The notes below the pieces were generated by a model. The model did not search any database. It was not told the origin of the DNA and saw only the letters and a program-made list of their open reading frames with translations. Shown one piece after another: positions 1-9,892 of a stretch of DNA of 64,000 bases. This DNA is from a virus. Numbering within the stretch: position 1 is the stretch's first letter; every line of letters begins with the position of its first letter. Both the position numbers and the translations under genes were made by a program. The stretch lies in the IMG/VR virus record IMGVR_UViG_3300032893_000009, positions 54,882 to 118,881 of that record, one strand, 5' to 3'.

Positions 1-759
1 GACAAGATGACCGGGCCATTTCTGTTCACCCCGGCCAAGACTGTCGCCGACCAGCTGCTGGCCTCGATCTTCGGCGCGAAGAAGAAGAGCTACACCGACC
101 CCGTGCGCGGCTACAACATTTCTGTCTCCCGTACTGGTACCGGCAAGAACGATACCAAGTACGGCATGATCACTGCGGACGAGGACCCCACCCCGGTTCC
201 CAAGGCGCTGCTGGACAAGCTGAAGCCGTTTGCGGAACTGAAGGAGGTTCCGATCTACTCGCAGGCCAAGCAGCAGGCTGCTTATAGTGGCAAGTCTGTG
301 GACGAGGTTGAGCCTGAGCAGGAAGAGGAGCAGCCGCGCAGTCGCCGCAGGGCTGTTGCCGAGGAAGTGGAAGAGCCTGTGGAGGACATCGATACCGAGG
401 CCGAGGCGGTGGATGAGGACGACCCTGACTTGGATGCCGATGAGCCAGTGGATGGCGAGGACCTGCCTGCAGAGGACGAGGAGCTGGTGGAAGAGCCTCC
501 CGCGCCCCGTGCCAAGCCGAAGGCCAAGCCTGTTGCCGTGCGCCGTCCAGCTCCGGTAGAGGAAGTCGCGGATGAGCCCCTTGAGGACGACATCCCCGAC
601 GACATCGATCTGGATGCAATCGATGATGAGGGCGACGACGCCCCCGACCCGGAGCCTGTGCGGAGGCCTGCTGCCAAGCCGGGTCCACGGCCCGTGGCTG
701 CCAAACCAGCTGCGCGGCCCGCGTCGAGGGTCTCGGCCCCCAATCCGAAGCGCCGGTAA
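1..759 (+). CDS. ssDNA-binding-like protein with acidic tail (5' partial)
   Basis: The frame is open from base 1, so the ATG at 7 is probably internal and the gene starts upstream of the window. The first ~80 residues (RGYNISVSRTGTG, then TKYGMITADED) resemble the end of the OB-fold region of phage single-stranded DNA-binding proteins. The rest is low complexity: a long Asp/Glu-rich stretch broken by Arg/Pro/Ala segments and a basic end (NPKRR). Acidic C-termini are usual in phage SSBs, where they recruit replication partners. The gene lies directly upstream of a RecA-like gene and a terminator, which fits a recombination role. The family call is tentative because the N-terminal part is missing. 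Confidence 0.5.
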   Translation, partial: DKMTGPFLFTPAKTVADQLLASIFGAKKKSYTDPVRGYNISVSRTGTGKNDTKYGMITADEDPTPVPKALLDKLKPFAELKEVPIYSQAKQQAAYSGKSVDEVEPEQEEEQPRSRRRAVAEEVEEPVEDIDTEAEAVDEDDPDLDADEPVDGEDLPAEDEELVEEPPAPRAKPKAKPVAVRRPAPVEEVADEPLEDDIPDDIDLDAIDDEGDDAPDPEPVRRPAAKPGPRPVAAKPAARPASRVSAPNPKRR

Positions 760-773
760 TCCGAGCAGCTAAC

Positions 774-804
774 TGAGGCCCGGAGCATCGGGCCTCATTC
801 TTTC
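774..804 (+). terminator. Rho-independent terminator
   Basis: A perfect 9-bp stem TGAGGCCCG/CGGGCCTCA with a 6-nt loop is followed by TTCTTTC. It separates the SSB-like gene from the recombinase gene. Confidence 0.7.
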
Positions 805-816
805 TGGAGATGCGAC

Positions 817-1797
817 GTGATTCCCAAGCCCAAAGCGAAGCGTGCCGAACCTGCTGCGCCAGCCAGCGTGGCGGCACCCGTGAAGTCTGCGGTTCTGGAC
901 ATCGATGGCAATGCCATTCAGACGCAGGTCCACAAGATGCTGGACACCCCGATCTTCGCGGTGAAGGAGCGCTACTGGCTGGATACCAAGTCACCGGAGC
1001 TGAATGCTACTTTCGGCTCACGGGAGAGGGGCATTCCTTACGGCAAGGTCTTTGAGATTTCTGGTTTGGAGCACAGTGGCAAGACTCTGATCGCCAACCT
1101 GCTTATGGGCATGGCTCAGGACGACGGCGCGGCTGCCGGGTACATCGATCTGGAGGATAGCCGCGACGGGGCGTGGGCTACCAAGCTGGGTGTGCATTGG
1201 AATGCTGTGACACAGTTCTACCCACAACTGGTTAGGCAGGAGAAAGGTCCACCGAAGCTGCTCGGTGTTGAAGAGATTTGCGACCGGGCAGAGAAGGCCA
1301 TGTATCTGCTACACAAGAGGGCCGGAGCCAAGAAGCAGTTTTGGTTCCTCGACTCCGTGGCCATGATGGTGACCGGCAAGCAGGTGGATGCTGGCCTGAC
1401 AGAAATCACTATGAATTCCAAGCTGGACCGCGCCGCATTTCTGGCTACCATGCTGCCGCGCTGGACGGGACTGGCTGCGAACTACAACGCCATGATCCTT
1501 GTCTCCAACCATCTGCACAACAAGGTGGGCAAGTTCTTCGGCGATCCCTACGAGACTCCCGGGGGCCGTGCCCTGCGCCACGTCTGTGCGGTGCGGGTGC
1601 GTGGGGCGCGCGCCAAGAACGGGCGGCTGATGCAGGGCAAGCGGGTGATTGGGCTGGCCAGCATTTTCCGCAATCTGAAGAACAAGAGCGGAGACGGTTC
1701 CGTGGAAGGCTGCGAAGTGGGTTTCAAGGTGCGCTGGGACAAGCCCCTCGCAGTGGTGCAGTTTATGAACGCCAACGAACTCAGAGGAGATGAGTAA
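817..1797 (+). CDS. RecA/UvsX-like recombinase
   Basis: Predicted ATP-dependent strand-exchange recombinase of the RecA fold. The Walker A motif GLEHSGKT is at residues 83-90. A Glu/Asp-bearing segment YIDLED follows at ~109-114, and a hydrophobic Walker B strand FWFLDSVAMM is at ~170-180. At 326 residues it is close to phage RecA-like proteins and shorter than bacterial RecA; the ~45-residue N-terminal extension (Ala/Pro/Lys-rich) is low complexity. It starts at GTG with TGGAGA upstream; the frame has no nearby ATG. It sits between the SSB-like gene and the clamp-loader and Mre11-Rad50 genes, a coherent recombination-dependent replication cassette. Confidence 0.8.
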   Translation: MIPKPKAKRAEPAAPASVAAPVKSAVLDIDGNAIQTQVHKMLDTPIFAVKERYWLDTKSPELNATFGSRERGIPYGKVFEISGLEHSGKTLIANLLMGMAQDDGAAAGYIDLEDSRDGAWATKLGVHWNAVTQFYPQLVRQEKGPPKLLGVEEICDRAEKAMYLLHKRAGAKKQFWFLDSVAMMVTGKQVDAGLTEITMNSKLDRAAFLATMLPRWTGLAANYNAMILVSNHLHNKVGKFFGDPYETPGGRALRHVCAVRVRGARAKNGRLMQGKRVIGLASIFRNLKNKSGDGSVEGCEVGFKVRWDKPLAVVQFMNANELRGDE

Positions 1798-1798
1798 C

Positions 1799-2209
1799 AT
1801 GGCAACGAAAAAGACAAGCGAGGCCCCCGAGGGTACAGGGGAGCAGACCGGGGCGCTGAGCCGCGAAGCTGAATTGACTGCTGCGTTGAATGAGGTGAAG
1901 ACGCAGCTTGCTAACCAAGAATCTTTGTACCAGCACGAAGTTGGACGGCTGAAGGGCATCATCGAGCGGCTGCAGCACGAGTCCAAGAGCGTGCATCCCG
2001 ACGCCACTCCACAGGGCGCGCTGTCCTATATCATCACCTATCTCGAAGCTGTGGCGGTTGGTGGAAGCGCCGGTTATCTGCGCAGCGCTGTGCATGTAGC
2101 TGCTGGCCGTTTGAACACCGATGATCGCATGAAGCTGCGCGAGTACGTGCAGCGTTTGGCCTCTGCTACTGACGCCGTGGTGCAGGAATCCGCAACATTC
2201 TTCGTGTAA
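1799..2209 (+). CDS. Hypothetical coiled-coil protein
   Basis: I do not recognise the family. A heptad-rich helix at residues ~20-70 (EAELTAALNEVKTQLANQ and following) suggests a coiled coil, followed by a small alpha-helical domain. The ATG at 1799 is chosen over the one at 1790 because GAGGAG at 1784-1789 is 9 nt from 1799 but abuts 1790. It follows the recombinase stop immediately, so the two are probably co-translated. Confidence 0.6.
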   Translation: MATKKTSEAPEGTGEQTGALSREAELTAALNEVKTQLANQESLYQHEVGRLKGIIERLQHESKSVHPDATPQGALSYIITYLEAVAVGGSAGYLRSAVHVAAGRLNTDDRMKLREYVQRLASATDAVVQESATFFV

Positions 2210-2219
2210 GGGGGCCGTT

Positions 2220-2543
2220 GTGCAGTTTGTTTGCGGAGTTGTGGACAAGCAGGGGGTGCGCCGCATCCTTACCGCCGAGAGTACGCCGACACTGGAGAAC
2301 ATCGACGACGCGGCGCGGCGCATGACTGCTCTGCCTGTGGACTGGGGGCCGGAGGCCGATCAGGAAGCCAGCCGGTGGGCTGCGTGGATCATTCTTGATA
2401 CTGTGACGGGCGCGGTTATAGCAGATCGATATTGCGAGCAATATGCTGCTGAGGTGGTCAGGAAGCTGAGCACGGATCGCATGTGGCTCCTACCTGTGGG
2501 CGAGGTCGAGGAATGGCTGAGAACCAAGCAGAAAGTAAACTGA
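2220..2543 (+). CDS. Hypothetical protein
   Basis: 107 residues starting at GTG with AAGGGGG upstream. No motif recognised; the sequence is mixed alpha/beta with a charged C-terminus. Its last 31 bases overlap the start of the clamp-loader gene in another frame, so translation of the two is likely coupled. Confidence 0.55.
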   Translation: MQFVCGVVDKQGVRRILTAESTPTLENIDDAARRMTALPVDWGPEADQEASRWAAWIILDTVTGAVIADRYCEQYAAEVVRKLSTDRMWLLPVGEVEEWLRTKQKVN

Positions 2544-3571
2544 CGCAGCAGCTGTCTCTCGCGGCACGGCCCAGAACACTGGATGGCCTGATCGGACAGG
2601 GAAGAATGGTGAGCCGCATTCGTGGCCACATCGATACAGGCCGCTACCCCAAGGCGTGGTTGTTCTACGGACCCAAGGGGGTGGGCAAAACAACCACTGC
2701 GCGTATTCTGGCTCTCTCTTACCAGTGCTCTCATCAGGAGCTGTTCGGACGGCCATGCAAGGCCTGCCGCGCGCTGTGCCCGGAGGGGGTCTCTGCGGGC
2801 ATCTGGAGCAACTTTCCCGTGCTGGAGATTTCCGGTGCGGCCATCTCGACGAAGGAAGAAATGGGCTATGCGCTGTCAGCGGCGCATGCGGGCATCATGG
2901 GCGTGGGGCGCTACCGGGTGTACATCATCAACGAGGTGCAGCGCTGCAGCAGCGCCTGCCTGAGCCTGTTTCTGGATCGCATGGAAGACACTCCCCGGAG
3001 CACGGTATTCATCTTCACCACCACCGAGGCCTCGCGCCTGAGCGACCCGTTCCGGTCCCGCTGCCAGTGCTACGAGCTGAGAGAGCTGGACGCCGATGGT
3101 GTGGGATTGATGGTGGGACGTCTTCTGAAGCGCATCGGAAGCGCGTTGCCTGCCGACCGGCTGGTGGAAGCGCTGCTTGACAGCAAGGTATTCTCACCCC
3201 GGCTGGTGGCGCAGGCTGTCGAGAAGTACACCGCCGGGTGCGACCCGGATGAGGCGGCGCTGGTGAGCGGCACGCCGGACGTGGACATCATGGCGCTGTC
3301 CAAGGCTATTACCCATGGAGACTGGCCGAGCGCCGCACAGTATTTGCAGGGAGCGCAGCGCAGCGATGCCCGTTCTTTGCGGGTACTGCTGATGAAGTAC
3401 CTGCGCGACCAGCTGCTGGAGTCGTCGGAGATCGGGCCGAGGGCAACCACGGTAGCCAAGGCCATCGATCTCATGTCAAGTGTGACTAATGCCGAGGATG
3501 AGGTGGTATTTGCAGCCATCTGCTCATCTGCTTATTCTCTGACGAAGCTGTTCAGCCAGTATACGGTGTGA
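2513..3571 (+). CDS. DnaX-like sliding-clamp loader ATPase
   Basis: AAA+ ATPase resembling DNA polymerase III gamma/tau. Walker A is GPKGVGKTTTARIL near residue 54. A zinc-type cysteine cluster (Cys, eight residues later CKAC, then ALC) follows, as in DnaX. A modified Walker B, VYIINEVQ, appears in place of the usual DEVH, and sensor 1 plus the arginine finger appear as FTTTEASRLSDPFRSRC. At ~352 residues it is close to a minimal gamma subunit, with no tau extension. Loading a clamp for phage replication is the expected role. The start is the ATG at 2513 (MAENQ), preceded by GAGG; the longer frame reads into the previous gene. Confidence 0.8.
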   Translation: MAENQAESKLTQQLSLAARPRTLDGLIGQGRMVSRIRGHIDTGRYPKAWLFYGPKGVGKTTTARILALSYQCSHQELFGRPCKACRALCPEGVSAGIWSNFPVLEISGAAISTKEEMGYALSAAHAGIMGVGRYRVYIINEVQRCSSACLSLFLDRMEDTPRSTVFIFTTTEASRLSDPFRSRCQCYELRELDADGVGLMVGRLLKRIGSALPADRLVEALLDSKVFSPRLVAQAVEKYTAGCDPDEAALVSGTPDVDIMALSKAITHGDWPSAAQYLQGAQRSDARSLRVLLMKYLRDQLLESSEIGPRATTVAKAIDLMSSVTNAEDEVVFAAICSSAYSLTKLFSQYTV

Positions 3572-3579
3572 GGACGTTT

Positions 3580-6390
3580 ATGAGACTGCTGTTCACGAGT
3601 GATTGGCAGGTTCATTTCAGTAACATGCTGGAGTGTGAACTTTCGCTGGAGGAATTGCTGGCCGCCGCCGACAAGTACAAGCCTGCGGTGATCATCCACG
3701 GCGGCGACATGAAAGAGGACTACTCGCCTGTGGACGTGGAGGTGGTGAAGTTTGCCGTCCGGGCAGTGCGCCGCATTCGGGAGGCCGGGCACCGGTTCAT
3801 CATCAATCTGGGCAACCACGACCGCATCAGCCAGTCGAGCGAGTCCAAGGACTGGCTGGATGTGCTGGCCGCCGCCGGGGCTGAGGTGGTCACCAAGCCT
3901 GCCATCAAGAAAATCGGGAATTTGGCCCTGTGCTGCCTTCCGTTCACGGCGGACAGGGAAATGCTCATCAAGGGGGCAAAAGCCCTGCTACGGGCTTCTG
4001 CGGGCCACCACGGGCCTAAAATCCTGCTCTTCCATACCGAGATTGCCGGTGCGGTGCTGAATTCTGCTGGAAGGCTGGGCCACGGCCCCACCCCAGAGGA
4101 GCTGGGCTTCGATCAGTACGACGCCTGTTTCGGCGGCCATATTCACAACCACCAGAGGATCAGCGAGAACAGCTGGTATATCGGAGCCCCGTTTGCGCAG
4201 GACTGGGGCGACGCCAATTCCAGCCGGGGTCATCTGCTAGTAGATGTAGTACAGACGGTGGGGGTGAAGCAGCTGCGCACTGATATTCCTCACTGGTACG
4301 ACGTGGGCTATCTGGAGGAGAACAAGATCACCCCCGAGGCCGGAGCCTACATCCGGTCCAAGGTGCCGGTGACCAGTCGCCGCATCACCGATCAGCTGCG
4401 CGAGGAAGAGGAGCGTATTCGTGCGAAGTACGGCGAGGTGCGGGTTCACACCGTTCCGGTGCTGGTGGACGAGACCCCTGATCAGATGGTGCTCAAGGGT
4501 GCCACCGACCGGGAGAAGATCGAGCAGTACGTGGCAGCGACCATCACCGAGCAGCACCGCTTCGAGCCCGCGCAGGCGGTCAGCTACATGGAGTCCAAGC
4601 TGCAGGGTCTGAAGGAGGGCGCGCAGGGCGGCGATCTGCATTTCGTGGGCGTGGAGGCGCATAACGTTCTGGTGTTCGAGGACGTGAAGATGCGGCTGGA
4701 GAAGCTGGGACTGGTGCTGGTGCGCGGGGAAAGCGAGGACTGGCCCGGGCGCTCCAACGGCACCGGCAAGAGCAGCCTGCTGAGTCTGGTTCCGATTGCC
4801 ATGTTCGGGGTGGTGCCCAACAAGAAGCAGAAGGCCGATGCGTGGGCTTACGAGCGCGACGAGGCTCCGGCTACGGTGCGCTTGTTGTTGCAAGACGCAG
4901 CCAAGCGCAAGATCGAGATCATCCGGGGCCGCAGGCCGCACCTGATTCAACTGCGCATCGACGGTGAGGACAAGTCTTCAGGCATCCGAGGCACTGGCAA
5001 GAACGAGACACAGGGCCTCATCGAGCAGGTGACCGGCTACGATATGCAGATGCTGATGAACGCCGTGTACATCGATCAGGCGGTGGCCAACAGCTTCGTA
5101 TTCGGCACCCCCAGCGGACGCATGGACCTGATTGCCCGCTTCCAGAACCTCGAACGCTTCGACAAGGCTCTTGCGGCGGTGGGCGCGGATTACAAGCGCT
5201 GGGAAGGAGCCGTACCACCGTTGACCGCCCAGATTGAATTATGGGAGCAGGAGATTGATGGGCTGAAGGACGAGCTGCATGCAATCGAACAGGAGCAGAA
5301 GTCGAACTGGGGCGAGCAGCTGAAGGAGGAGCAGGCCAAGCTGGGCAACCTCGTGGAACAGCATGCGGCGCTGTCCGGTGTGGCTGCCACCTATGCGGAG
5401 ATGCAGCGTGAGCTGGACGATCTGCTTGCCGACCGTCATAGGGAGCTTGCAGATGTGGAGAAGCTGGACCGGCAGGTGCATGTGGCCAAGGACCGGGCGG
5501 AGCGCGGACGCGAGCTGGTGAGGGCTGGGCAGTGCCCCACCTGCGCGCAGCCCACCAAGAATCTGGGCGACACGCTGGTGAAGAGCTTCGAGAACAAGGC
5601 CAAGGAGATCGAGAGCATAGCACTGCGGCACCGGGACGCGGTAGACGGGTTGGACCGGAAGGTGGCCGATATTTCCACGAAGCTGGGCAAATTCCAACTG
5701 CAGATGACAGGATTGGAAGGCGAACTGAGCGTCAGCCGTGGCCGGGTGCGCGATCTGCAGAAGGTTGCTGACGAAGAGGCTGAGCGCAACCAGACCCGGG
5801 CGGCCAAGATCGAGCGCATGTCTTTCGAGCTGGCTTTGAAGAAGCGCTACCGCAGGGCGGCGGTCGCAGCGCGGCAGGAACTGATCGTCGGGCTGGAGAT
5901 GCTGGAGTATGCAAAGAAGGCCTTTCACCGCAGCGGCATTCCGCTCTACCTTTCCGTGGGGCTGTGCCCGCTGCTCAATCAGGCTGCCGATGAGTACAGC
6001 GAGATTTTTACGGATGGCAAGCTCAAGGTGACCTTCCGCGTCGAGGACGGGGAGTTTGTGGTGGACGTGGTCAACCCGGTGGGCTCGGGGACCACCGAGG
6101 GCCAGTCTGCCGGTGAGTCGGCGATGGCTGGTCTCATCGCGGCATTTTCCGTGCGCGAGGCCGCGCCCAAGACCAATCTGTTGATCTTGGATGAGCCGGG
6201 CACGCATCTGGACCCCGAGGGGTGCCGCCAGTTTGCACGGGGAATTCTGAAGCTGAAGGACCGCTTCGAGACCATCATGCTGGTCACGCATAATGCTTAT
6301 ATTGCGTCACTTCTCTCTGGTGAAACGGTCTACACTGTACGGAAGCGGAGCGGACGAAGCAAGCTCTATCTATCATCAAGGAGAGGGTAA
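3580..6390 (+). CDS. Fused Mre11-Rad50 (SbcD-SbcC) nuclease/ATPase
   Basis: One polypeptide of 936 residues carries both halves of the double-strand-break processing complex. The N-terminal ~300 residues are a calcineurin-like Mre11/SbcD nuclease: TSDWQVH, HGGDM, LGNHDR, FHTE and GGHIHNH give the metal ligands. The remainder is Rad50/SbcC: Walker A SNGTGKSS near residue 395, coiled coils on either side of a CPTC zinc hook at 652-655, signature QSAGES, Walker [13 protein letters not shown] and H-loop VTHN. In cells and in T4 (gp46/gp47) these are separate proteins. ATG 3580 is chosen because GAGGA lies 5 nt upstream. The gene is longer than two minimal phage subunits combined. Confidence 0.9.
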   Translation: MRLLFTSDWQVHFSNMLECELSLEELLAAADKYKPAVIIHGGDMKEDYSPVDVEVVKFAVRAVRRIREAGHRFIINLGNHDRISQSSESKDWLDVLAAAGAEVVTKPAIKKIGNLALCCLPFTADREMLIKGAKALLRASAGHHGPKILLFHTEIAGAVLNSAGRLGHGPTPEELGFDQYDACFGGHIHNHQRISENSWYIGAPFAQDWGDANSSRGHLLVDVVQTVGVKQLRTDIPHWYDVGYLEENKITPEAGAYIRSKVPVTSRRITDQLREEEERIRAKYGEVRVHTVPVLVDETPDQMVLKGATDREKIEQYVAATITEQHRFEPAQAVSYMESKLQGLKEGAQGGDLHFVGVEAHNVLVFEDVKMRLEKLGLVLVRGESEDWPGRSNGTGKSSLLSLVPIAMFGVVPNKKQKADAWAYERDEAPATVRLLLQDAAKRKIEIIRGRRPHLIQLRIDGEDKSSGIRGTGKNETQGLIEQVTGYDMQMLMNAVYIDQAVANSFVFGTPSGRMDLIARFQNLERFDKALAAVGADYKRWEGAVPPLTAQIELWEQEIDGLKDELHAIEQEQKSNWGEQLKEEQAKLGNLVEQHAALSGVAATYAEMQRELDDLLADRHRELADVEKLDRQVHVAKDRAERGRELVRAGQCPTCAQPTKNLGDTLVKSFENKAKEIESIALRHRDAVDGLDRKVADISTKLGKFQLQMTGLEGELSVSRGRVRDLQKVADEEAERNQTRAAKIERMSFELALKKRYRRAAVAARQELIVGLEMLEYAKKAFHRSGIPLYLSVGLCPLLNQAADEYSEIFTDGKLKVTFRVEDGEFVVDVVNPVGSGTTEGQSAGESAMAGLIAAFSVREAAPKTNLLILDEPGTHLDPEGCRQFARGILKLKDRFETIMLVTHNAYIASLLSGETVYTVRKRSGRSKLYLSSRRG

Positions 6391-6617
6391 TGAAGAACGA
6401 GGGCAAGCGTGAGCAGGGCAGCGTGAAGTGGTTCAATGCTGCCAAGGGGTTCGGGTTCATCGGGCGCAGTGAGGGTGATGATGTGTTTGTGCATTACTCC
6501 GGCGTGCGCGGAGACGGCTTCAGGAAGCTGGATGAGGGTGACCTAGTAGAGTTCTCTCTACAGGCATCCAAGACCAAACCGGGGAAGTTTGAGGCCATTG
6601 ACGTAGTGAAGGTGTAA
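6390..6617 (+). CDS. Cold-shock (CspA-like) RNA-binding protein
   Basis: A 75-residue OB-fold cold-shock domain with [16 protein letters not shown] (RNP1 region) and DVFVHYSGV (RNP2). It would bind single-stranded RNA or DNA as a chaperone. It overlaps the Mre11-Rad50 stop by one base (TAATG), so it is translationally coupled to it. Confidence 0.9.
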   Translation: MKNEGKREQGSVKWFNAAKGFGFIGRSEGDDVFVHYSGVRGDGFRKLDEGDLVEFSLQASKTKPGKFEAIDVVKV

Positions 6618-6621
6618 GCCT

Positions 6622-7065
6622 ATGAGGATCGCAGTGGTGGGAGCTAAGGAAAGGGATACGGAGGAGGATCGTCTGCTGGTTGAGAAGCTGGTGGAGCAGA
6701 TTTCCTCCGAAGCCCCGCACACCGTGTTCGTCGGAATGATGACGCACATCGGGGTGGGGCGGTTTCTCAAGGACAAAATTCTGCGGCGCGACGGCAACGG
6801 CAGTTTCTCCTTCTCCATGATCGAGTGCTCGGTGCGGGTCTTCGCCCGGGGCATGTCCAAGAGCGATCTGGTGCAGATTTATCTGGCGCGCAACGCCACG
6901 CCGTTTGAGATCAGTGACATGCTGATTTACCTCGCTTCAGAGGACCGGCGCGGCACCTGCGAAGAGCTGCTGGAGCGCTTTCATCATGCGGGCAGGCCGG
7001 TGCTGGTGCTGATGCCGGGTGACCCGTTGCCGGAGCGTATTCTGGAAAGCGCGGAGGTAGCATGA
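6622..7065 (+). CDS. Hypothetical Rossmann-like protein
   Basis: The N-terminus MRIAVVGAKERDTEEDRLLVE and the internal strands TVFVGMM and VLVLMPGD suggest a small alpha/beta nucleotide-binding fold of 147 residues. No catalytic signature was recognised, so function is open. It overlaps the next gene by ATGA. Confidence 0.6.
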   Translation: MRIAVVGAKERDTEEDRLLVEKLVEQISSEAPHTVFVGMMTHIGVGRFLKDKILRRDGNGSFSFSMIECSVRVFARGMSKSDLVQIYLARNATPFEISDMLIYLASEDRRGTCEELLERFHHAGRPVLVLMPGDPLPERILESAEVA

Positions 7066-7274
7066 CCTACCATTCGCTGAGCGACAGCGGGATGACGCCG
7101 GAGGAGCGCCGTCAAGAGGCCAATGTCATCATTGCCATATTCAATGACTGCGACGCGCTGGGTAGGCTGAGCCGCAACGAGTATGAATTCGTAGAGAAGA
7201 TGGCGAAGGGCTTTCCGGTTTCGACGAGCCAGCTCTTCTGGCTCAGGGATTTGAAAAGCAAGTATTGCGAGTGA
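7062..7274 (+). CDS. Small hypothetical protein
   Basis: 70 residues, predicted helical, with no recognised family. Start ATG overlaps the previous TGA (ATGA). Confidence 0.6.
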   Translation: MTYHSLSDSGMTPEERRQEANVIIAIFNDCDALGRLSRNEYEFVEKMAKGFPVSTSQLFWLRDLKSKYCE

Positions 7275-7281
7275 GGAGCGT

Positions 7282-7563
7282 ATGAGCAAAGAAGACGTAG
7301 CACGGTACAGGGCGGCTGCCCATGCAATGCAGACTGCGGTGGCTATGAGCATGGAGGTCGATCCGGGCGATTGCACCCCCAAGCATCTTCGAGTGGGTGT
7401 CAATTCAGCTCTGTGTGATAGCGGAGCCATGGCCGCGCTGCTTATTGCCAAGGGTCTGATCACCCGGGATGAATACGAGAAGGCGGTTGCGGACATGATG
7501 GAAGCTGAGGTGCAGCGCTACCGCGAGGAGTTGGGTCTGCCGGACAACGTGATATTTTGGTGA
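7282..7563 (+). CDS. Small hypothetical protein
   Basis: 93 residues, mostly helical, family not recognised. GAGGAG lies just upstream of the ATG. It shares the operon with its neighbours. Confidence 0.6.
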   Translation: MSKEDVARYRAAAHAMQTAVAMSMEVDPGDCTPKHLRVGVNSALCDSGAMAALLIAKGLITRDEYEKAVADMMEAEVQRYREELGLPDNVIFW

Positions 7564-7572
7564 GGTAAGCGT

Positions 7573-8349
7573 ATGACAGTTGCTGTGTGTACCATGGGCT
7601 GCGACCGCAAGGCTGCAGAGGGCCAGCCATCTTGGCCTTATCTGTTCGATCTGGACGGCGATTACACCCTTTACATCAACTACGAGTCCACGCATGAAGA
7701 CAGCGGGGCAAAGTGTGACGCCATTGCCGAGGTTGAGGCGCTTGCGCAAAAGTTTCCTCAACGGGTCTGGTCCTTTGACGAGTGGGTCTGGAACACACCT
7801 CACGGCACACTCTGGCGTCACCGTCCCCAGTACGATCAGGATCAGAACCGGCTGGCCAGCATCGTGACGGCACGGAATATGTGCGTGGAATATGCCATGC
7901 AGACCAATGCCAGCCACCTATTGTTCTGCGACGCTGACATCATTCCGCCCCGCGACGTGATTCCCAAGCTGCTGGAGCTTAACCGCGATGCGACTTGTGG
8001 GCTGGTGCATGGCCGTGGTGTCCACTCCTCCTGCCAGTATCTGTTTGGCGAGAAGCGGCGCTGGCGGCAGGGTGACCCATCCTACGAGGTCGTGGAGTGC
8101 GAGCACGGCAACATCGGCTTCACCATGATCTCGCGCAAGCTGTTCGAGGCGGTGCGCTTCCGTTACGGCATGTCGATGTATGCCGACGGGCGTAATTGCT
8201 TCACCAGCGACGATCCGGCCTTCCATGCCGACTGCCATCTCAAGTTCGGTACATGGCCTTGGCTCAGGATGGACGTTGAAGGAAAGCATGTGGGCGACCT
8301 CAAGGCCGAAGACGTGGCTGGCTGGGGCGCAGCGGAACCTGCGAGGTAA
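7573..8349 (+). CDS. GT-A type glycosyltransferase-like protein
   Basis: Contains a metal-binding DxD-type motif in the context HLLFCDADIIPP, near residue 120, typical of GT-A fold enzymes that use nucleotide sugars. A later segment, GNIGFTMISRKLFEAV, matches the acceptor-side region seen in phage Anp1-like glycosyltransferases. It is followed directly by an FkbM methyltransferase and a sugar epimerase, so the trio probably modifies a glycan (virion surface, DNA base or host polysaccharide; the sequence does not say which). Confidence 0.7.
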   Translation: MTVAVCTMGCDRKAAEGQPSWPYLFDLDGDYTLYINYESTHEDSGAKCDAIAEVEALAQKFPQRVWSFDEWVWNTPHGTLWRHRPQYDQDQNRLASIVTARNMCVEYAMQTNASHLLFCDADIIPPRDVIPKLLELNRDATCGLVHGRGVHSSCQYLFGEKRRWRQGDPSYEVVECEHGNIGFTMISRKLFEAVRFRYGMSMYADGRNCFTSDDPAFHADCHLKFGTWPWLRMDVEGKHVGDLKAEDVAGWGAAEPAR

Positions 8350-8351
8350 TC

Positions 8352-9044
8352 ATGCCCGTTTTGAATGCTACTGTGCGCGACTTCAACGTCTTCAAAACCA
8401 GTTGGCAGGGGCCTAGCTATTCACAGCTTGGCCAAGACGTGTGGGTGATTTTTCAATTGGGCAGGAAGGCCAACGGCTATTTTGTGGAGATCGGCGCTGG
8501 CGATGGTGTGATCAATAGCAACACCTGCATGTTGGAAAGAAAGTTCAATTGGCAAGGGGTACTGGTTGAACCACGTCGTTCTGCGATCCCTTCATTGCTT
8601 GCCAACCGTCCCCTCAGCGTGAAAATGGGGTACTGTGTGATTGGGAATAAGGCTTGGCCTCCGGGGCAAGAACACAGTGTTCCTTTTACTGAAATGCAGT
8701 GGGGAGATTTATCAGTGCAGGAGGGGTATGGGCAAGACCACATGGCCCTGCACCGCCAGCCGCTTGACACGTACCCTGTCTATGCTTACACGCTGGATGA
8801 GATTCTGCATTATGCTCAGGCACCAAAGCAGATTGACTACATGAGCATTGATACCGAGGGAAGCGAGTACGATATTCTGGCGGCATTCGATTTTAGCCGC
8901 TACGACATTCAGCTTTTGACTGTGGAGCACAACTTCACCGAGAACCGGGCAAAGACCCGTGCGCTGCTTGAGGCCAACGGCTACTTCTGTGTGGACTGGC
9001 CGGAGGTCACGGCTTTTGACGATTGGTTTATCAAGGAGAGGTGA
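8352..9044 (+). CDS. FkbM-family SAM-dependent methyltransferase
   Basis: Class I methyltransferase fold with the SAM-binding motif GYFVEIGAGDGV (residues ~40-52), an acidic second strand GVLVEP, and the FkbM hallmark YMSIDTEGSEYDIL (~155-168). FkbM enzymes O-methylate sugars or small molecules. Its TGA overlaps the following ATG by one base. Confidence 0.85.
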   Translation: MPVLNATVRDFNVFKTSWQGPSYSQLGQDVWVIFQLGRKANGYFVEIGAGDGVINSNTCMLERKFNWQGVLVEPRRSAIPSLLANRPLSVKMGYCVIGNKAWPPGQEHSVPFTEMQWGDLSVQEGYGQDHMALHRQPLDTYPVYAYTLDEILHYAQAPKQIDYMSIDTEGSEYDILAAFDFSRYDIQLLTVEHNFTENRAKTRALLEANGYFCVDWPEVTAFDDWFIKER

Positions 9045-9892
9045 TGAAGGCGCTTGTAATTGGAGATCATGGTTTTGTTGGACGGCATCTCTGCCCCATG
9101 CTGCACAAGGCGGGGTACGAGGTATATGGCACCGAGGATTTCGTGCGGAACTTTTTGCCCGACTATCACTCCCGTATTCATTACGACGTAATCGTGCATC
9201 TGGGAGCCAACATCGTGAACGTCGATGACCGGATGAAGCTGGGCATGCACGGCTACGACGACATCCTGCTCGACTACGAGGTGTGCCGGTATGTGGAGCT
9301 GTTTCCGCCGACCAAGGCCTTCATCGCCATGTCCAGTTGCGCGGTGGATTACCCCGACGATCCCTACTGCATCGTGAAGCGCACGCTGGAGGCCTTCGCT
9401 CATACCCTGTTCAAGAAGGGCGTGCCGGTGGTGACCCTGCGCCCCTTCTCCGGCTACGGCCCTGATCAGTCCACCGAGTATCCATTCCGGGCCATCTTCG
9501 AGCGTGCCATGCGCCACGAAGAGCCGTTGACGGTGTGGGGTGGCACTCAGGTTCGGGACTGGCTGTGGATCGACGACCTGTGTGATGGCATCATGTGCGC
9601 CATCGAGTATTTCCCGCGTGGCGGCGTGTATGAGATGGGCACCGGCATCGGGACGTCGTTGCTGGAGCTGGGGGAGAGGATTGCGCGGGGCGTGGGCTAC
9701 TATCCTCTGGTAATCGGAGATACAAGACGCTGCTCTTCCTCCAATTTCCGTGTAGCGTCTCAGCGGGGGCAGCACCAGTACGGGTGGATGCCCCGGGTAT
9801 CGCTGGCTGACGGCATCGAAAAGTCCGTGGCCTACTTCCGCGCGGCGGGCAGAATTCCTGCCGTACTTGAAGACGCAAAGAAAATTGTCTAG
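9044..9892 (+). CDS. NAD-dependent epimerase/dehydratase
   Basis: Extended short-chain dehydrogenase fold. The cofactor motif GDHGFVGRHL is at residues ~7-16, followed by IVHLGAN, the SSCAV serine strand and the catalytic YCIVK (YxxxK). The GYGP substrate region and RDWLWIDDLC are typical of nucleotide-sugar epimerases such as GalE/WcaG relatives. ATG 9044 has AAGGAGAGG upstream. It likely supplies a sugar donor for the glycosyltransferases in this phage. Its last codons contain the promoter for the Y RNA array. Confidence 0.85.
   Translation: MKALVIGDHGFVGRHLCPMLHKAGYEVYGTEDFVRNFLPDYHSRIHYDVIVHLGANIVNVDDRMKLGMHGYDDILLDYEVCRYVELFPPTKAFIAMSSCAVDYPDDPYCIVKRTLEAFAHTLFKKGVPVVTLRPFSGYGPDQSTEYPFRAIFERAMRHEEPLTVWGGTQVRDWLWIDDLCDGIMCAIEYFPRGGVYEMGTGIGTSLLELGERIARGVGYYPLVIGDTRRCSSSNFRVASQRGQHQYGWMPRVSLADGIEKSVAYFRAAGRIPAVLEDAKKIV

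Noticed and set aside
170-994. Long minus-strand ORFs opposite the SSB-like gene and others
   Set aside because: They are composition shadows of GC-rich coding on the + strand, with no RBS or recognisable protein pattern.
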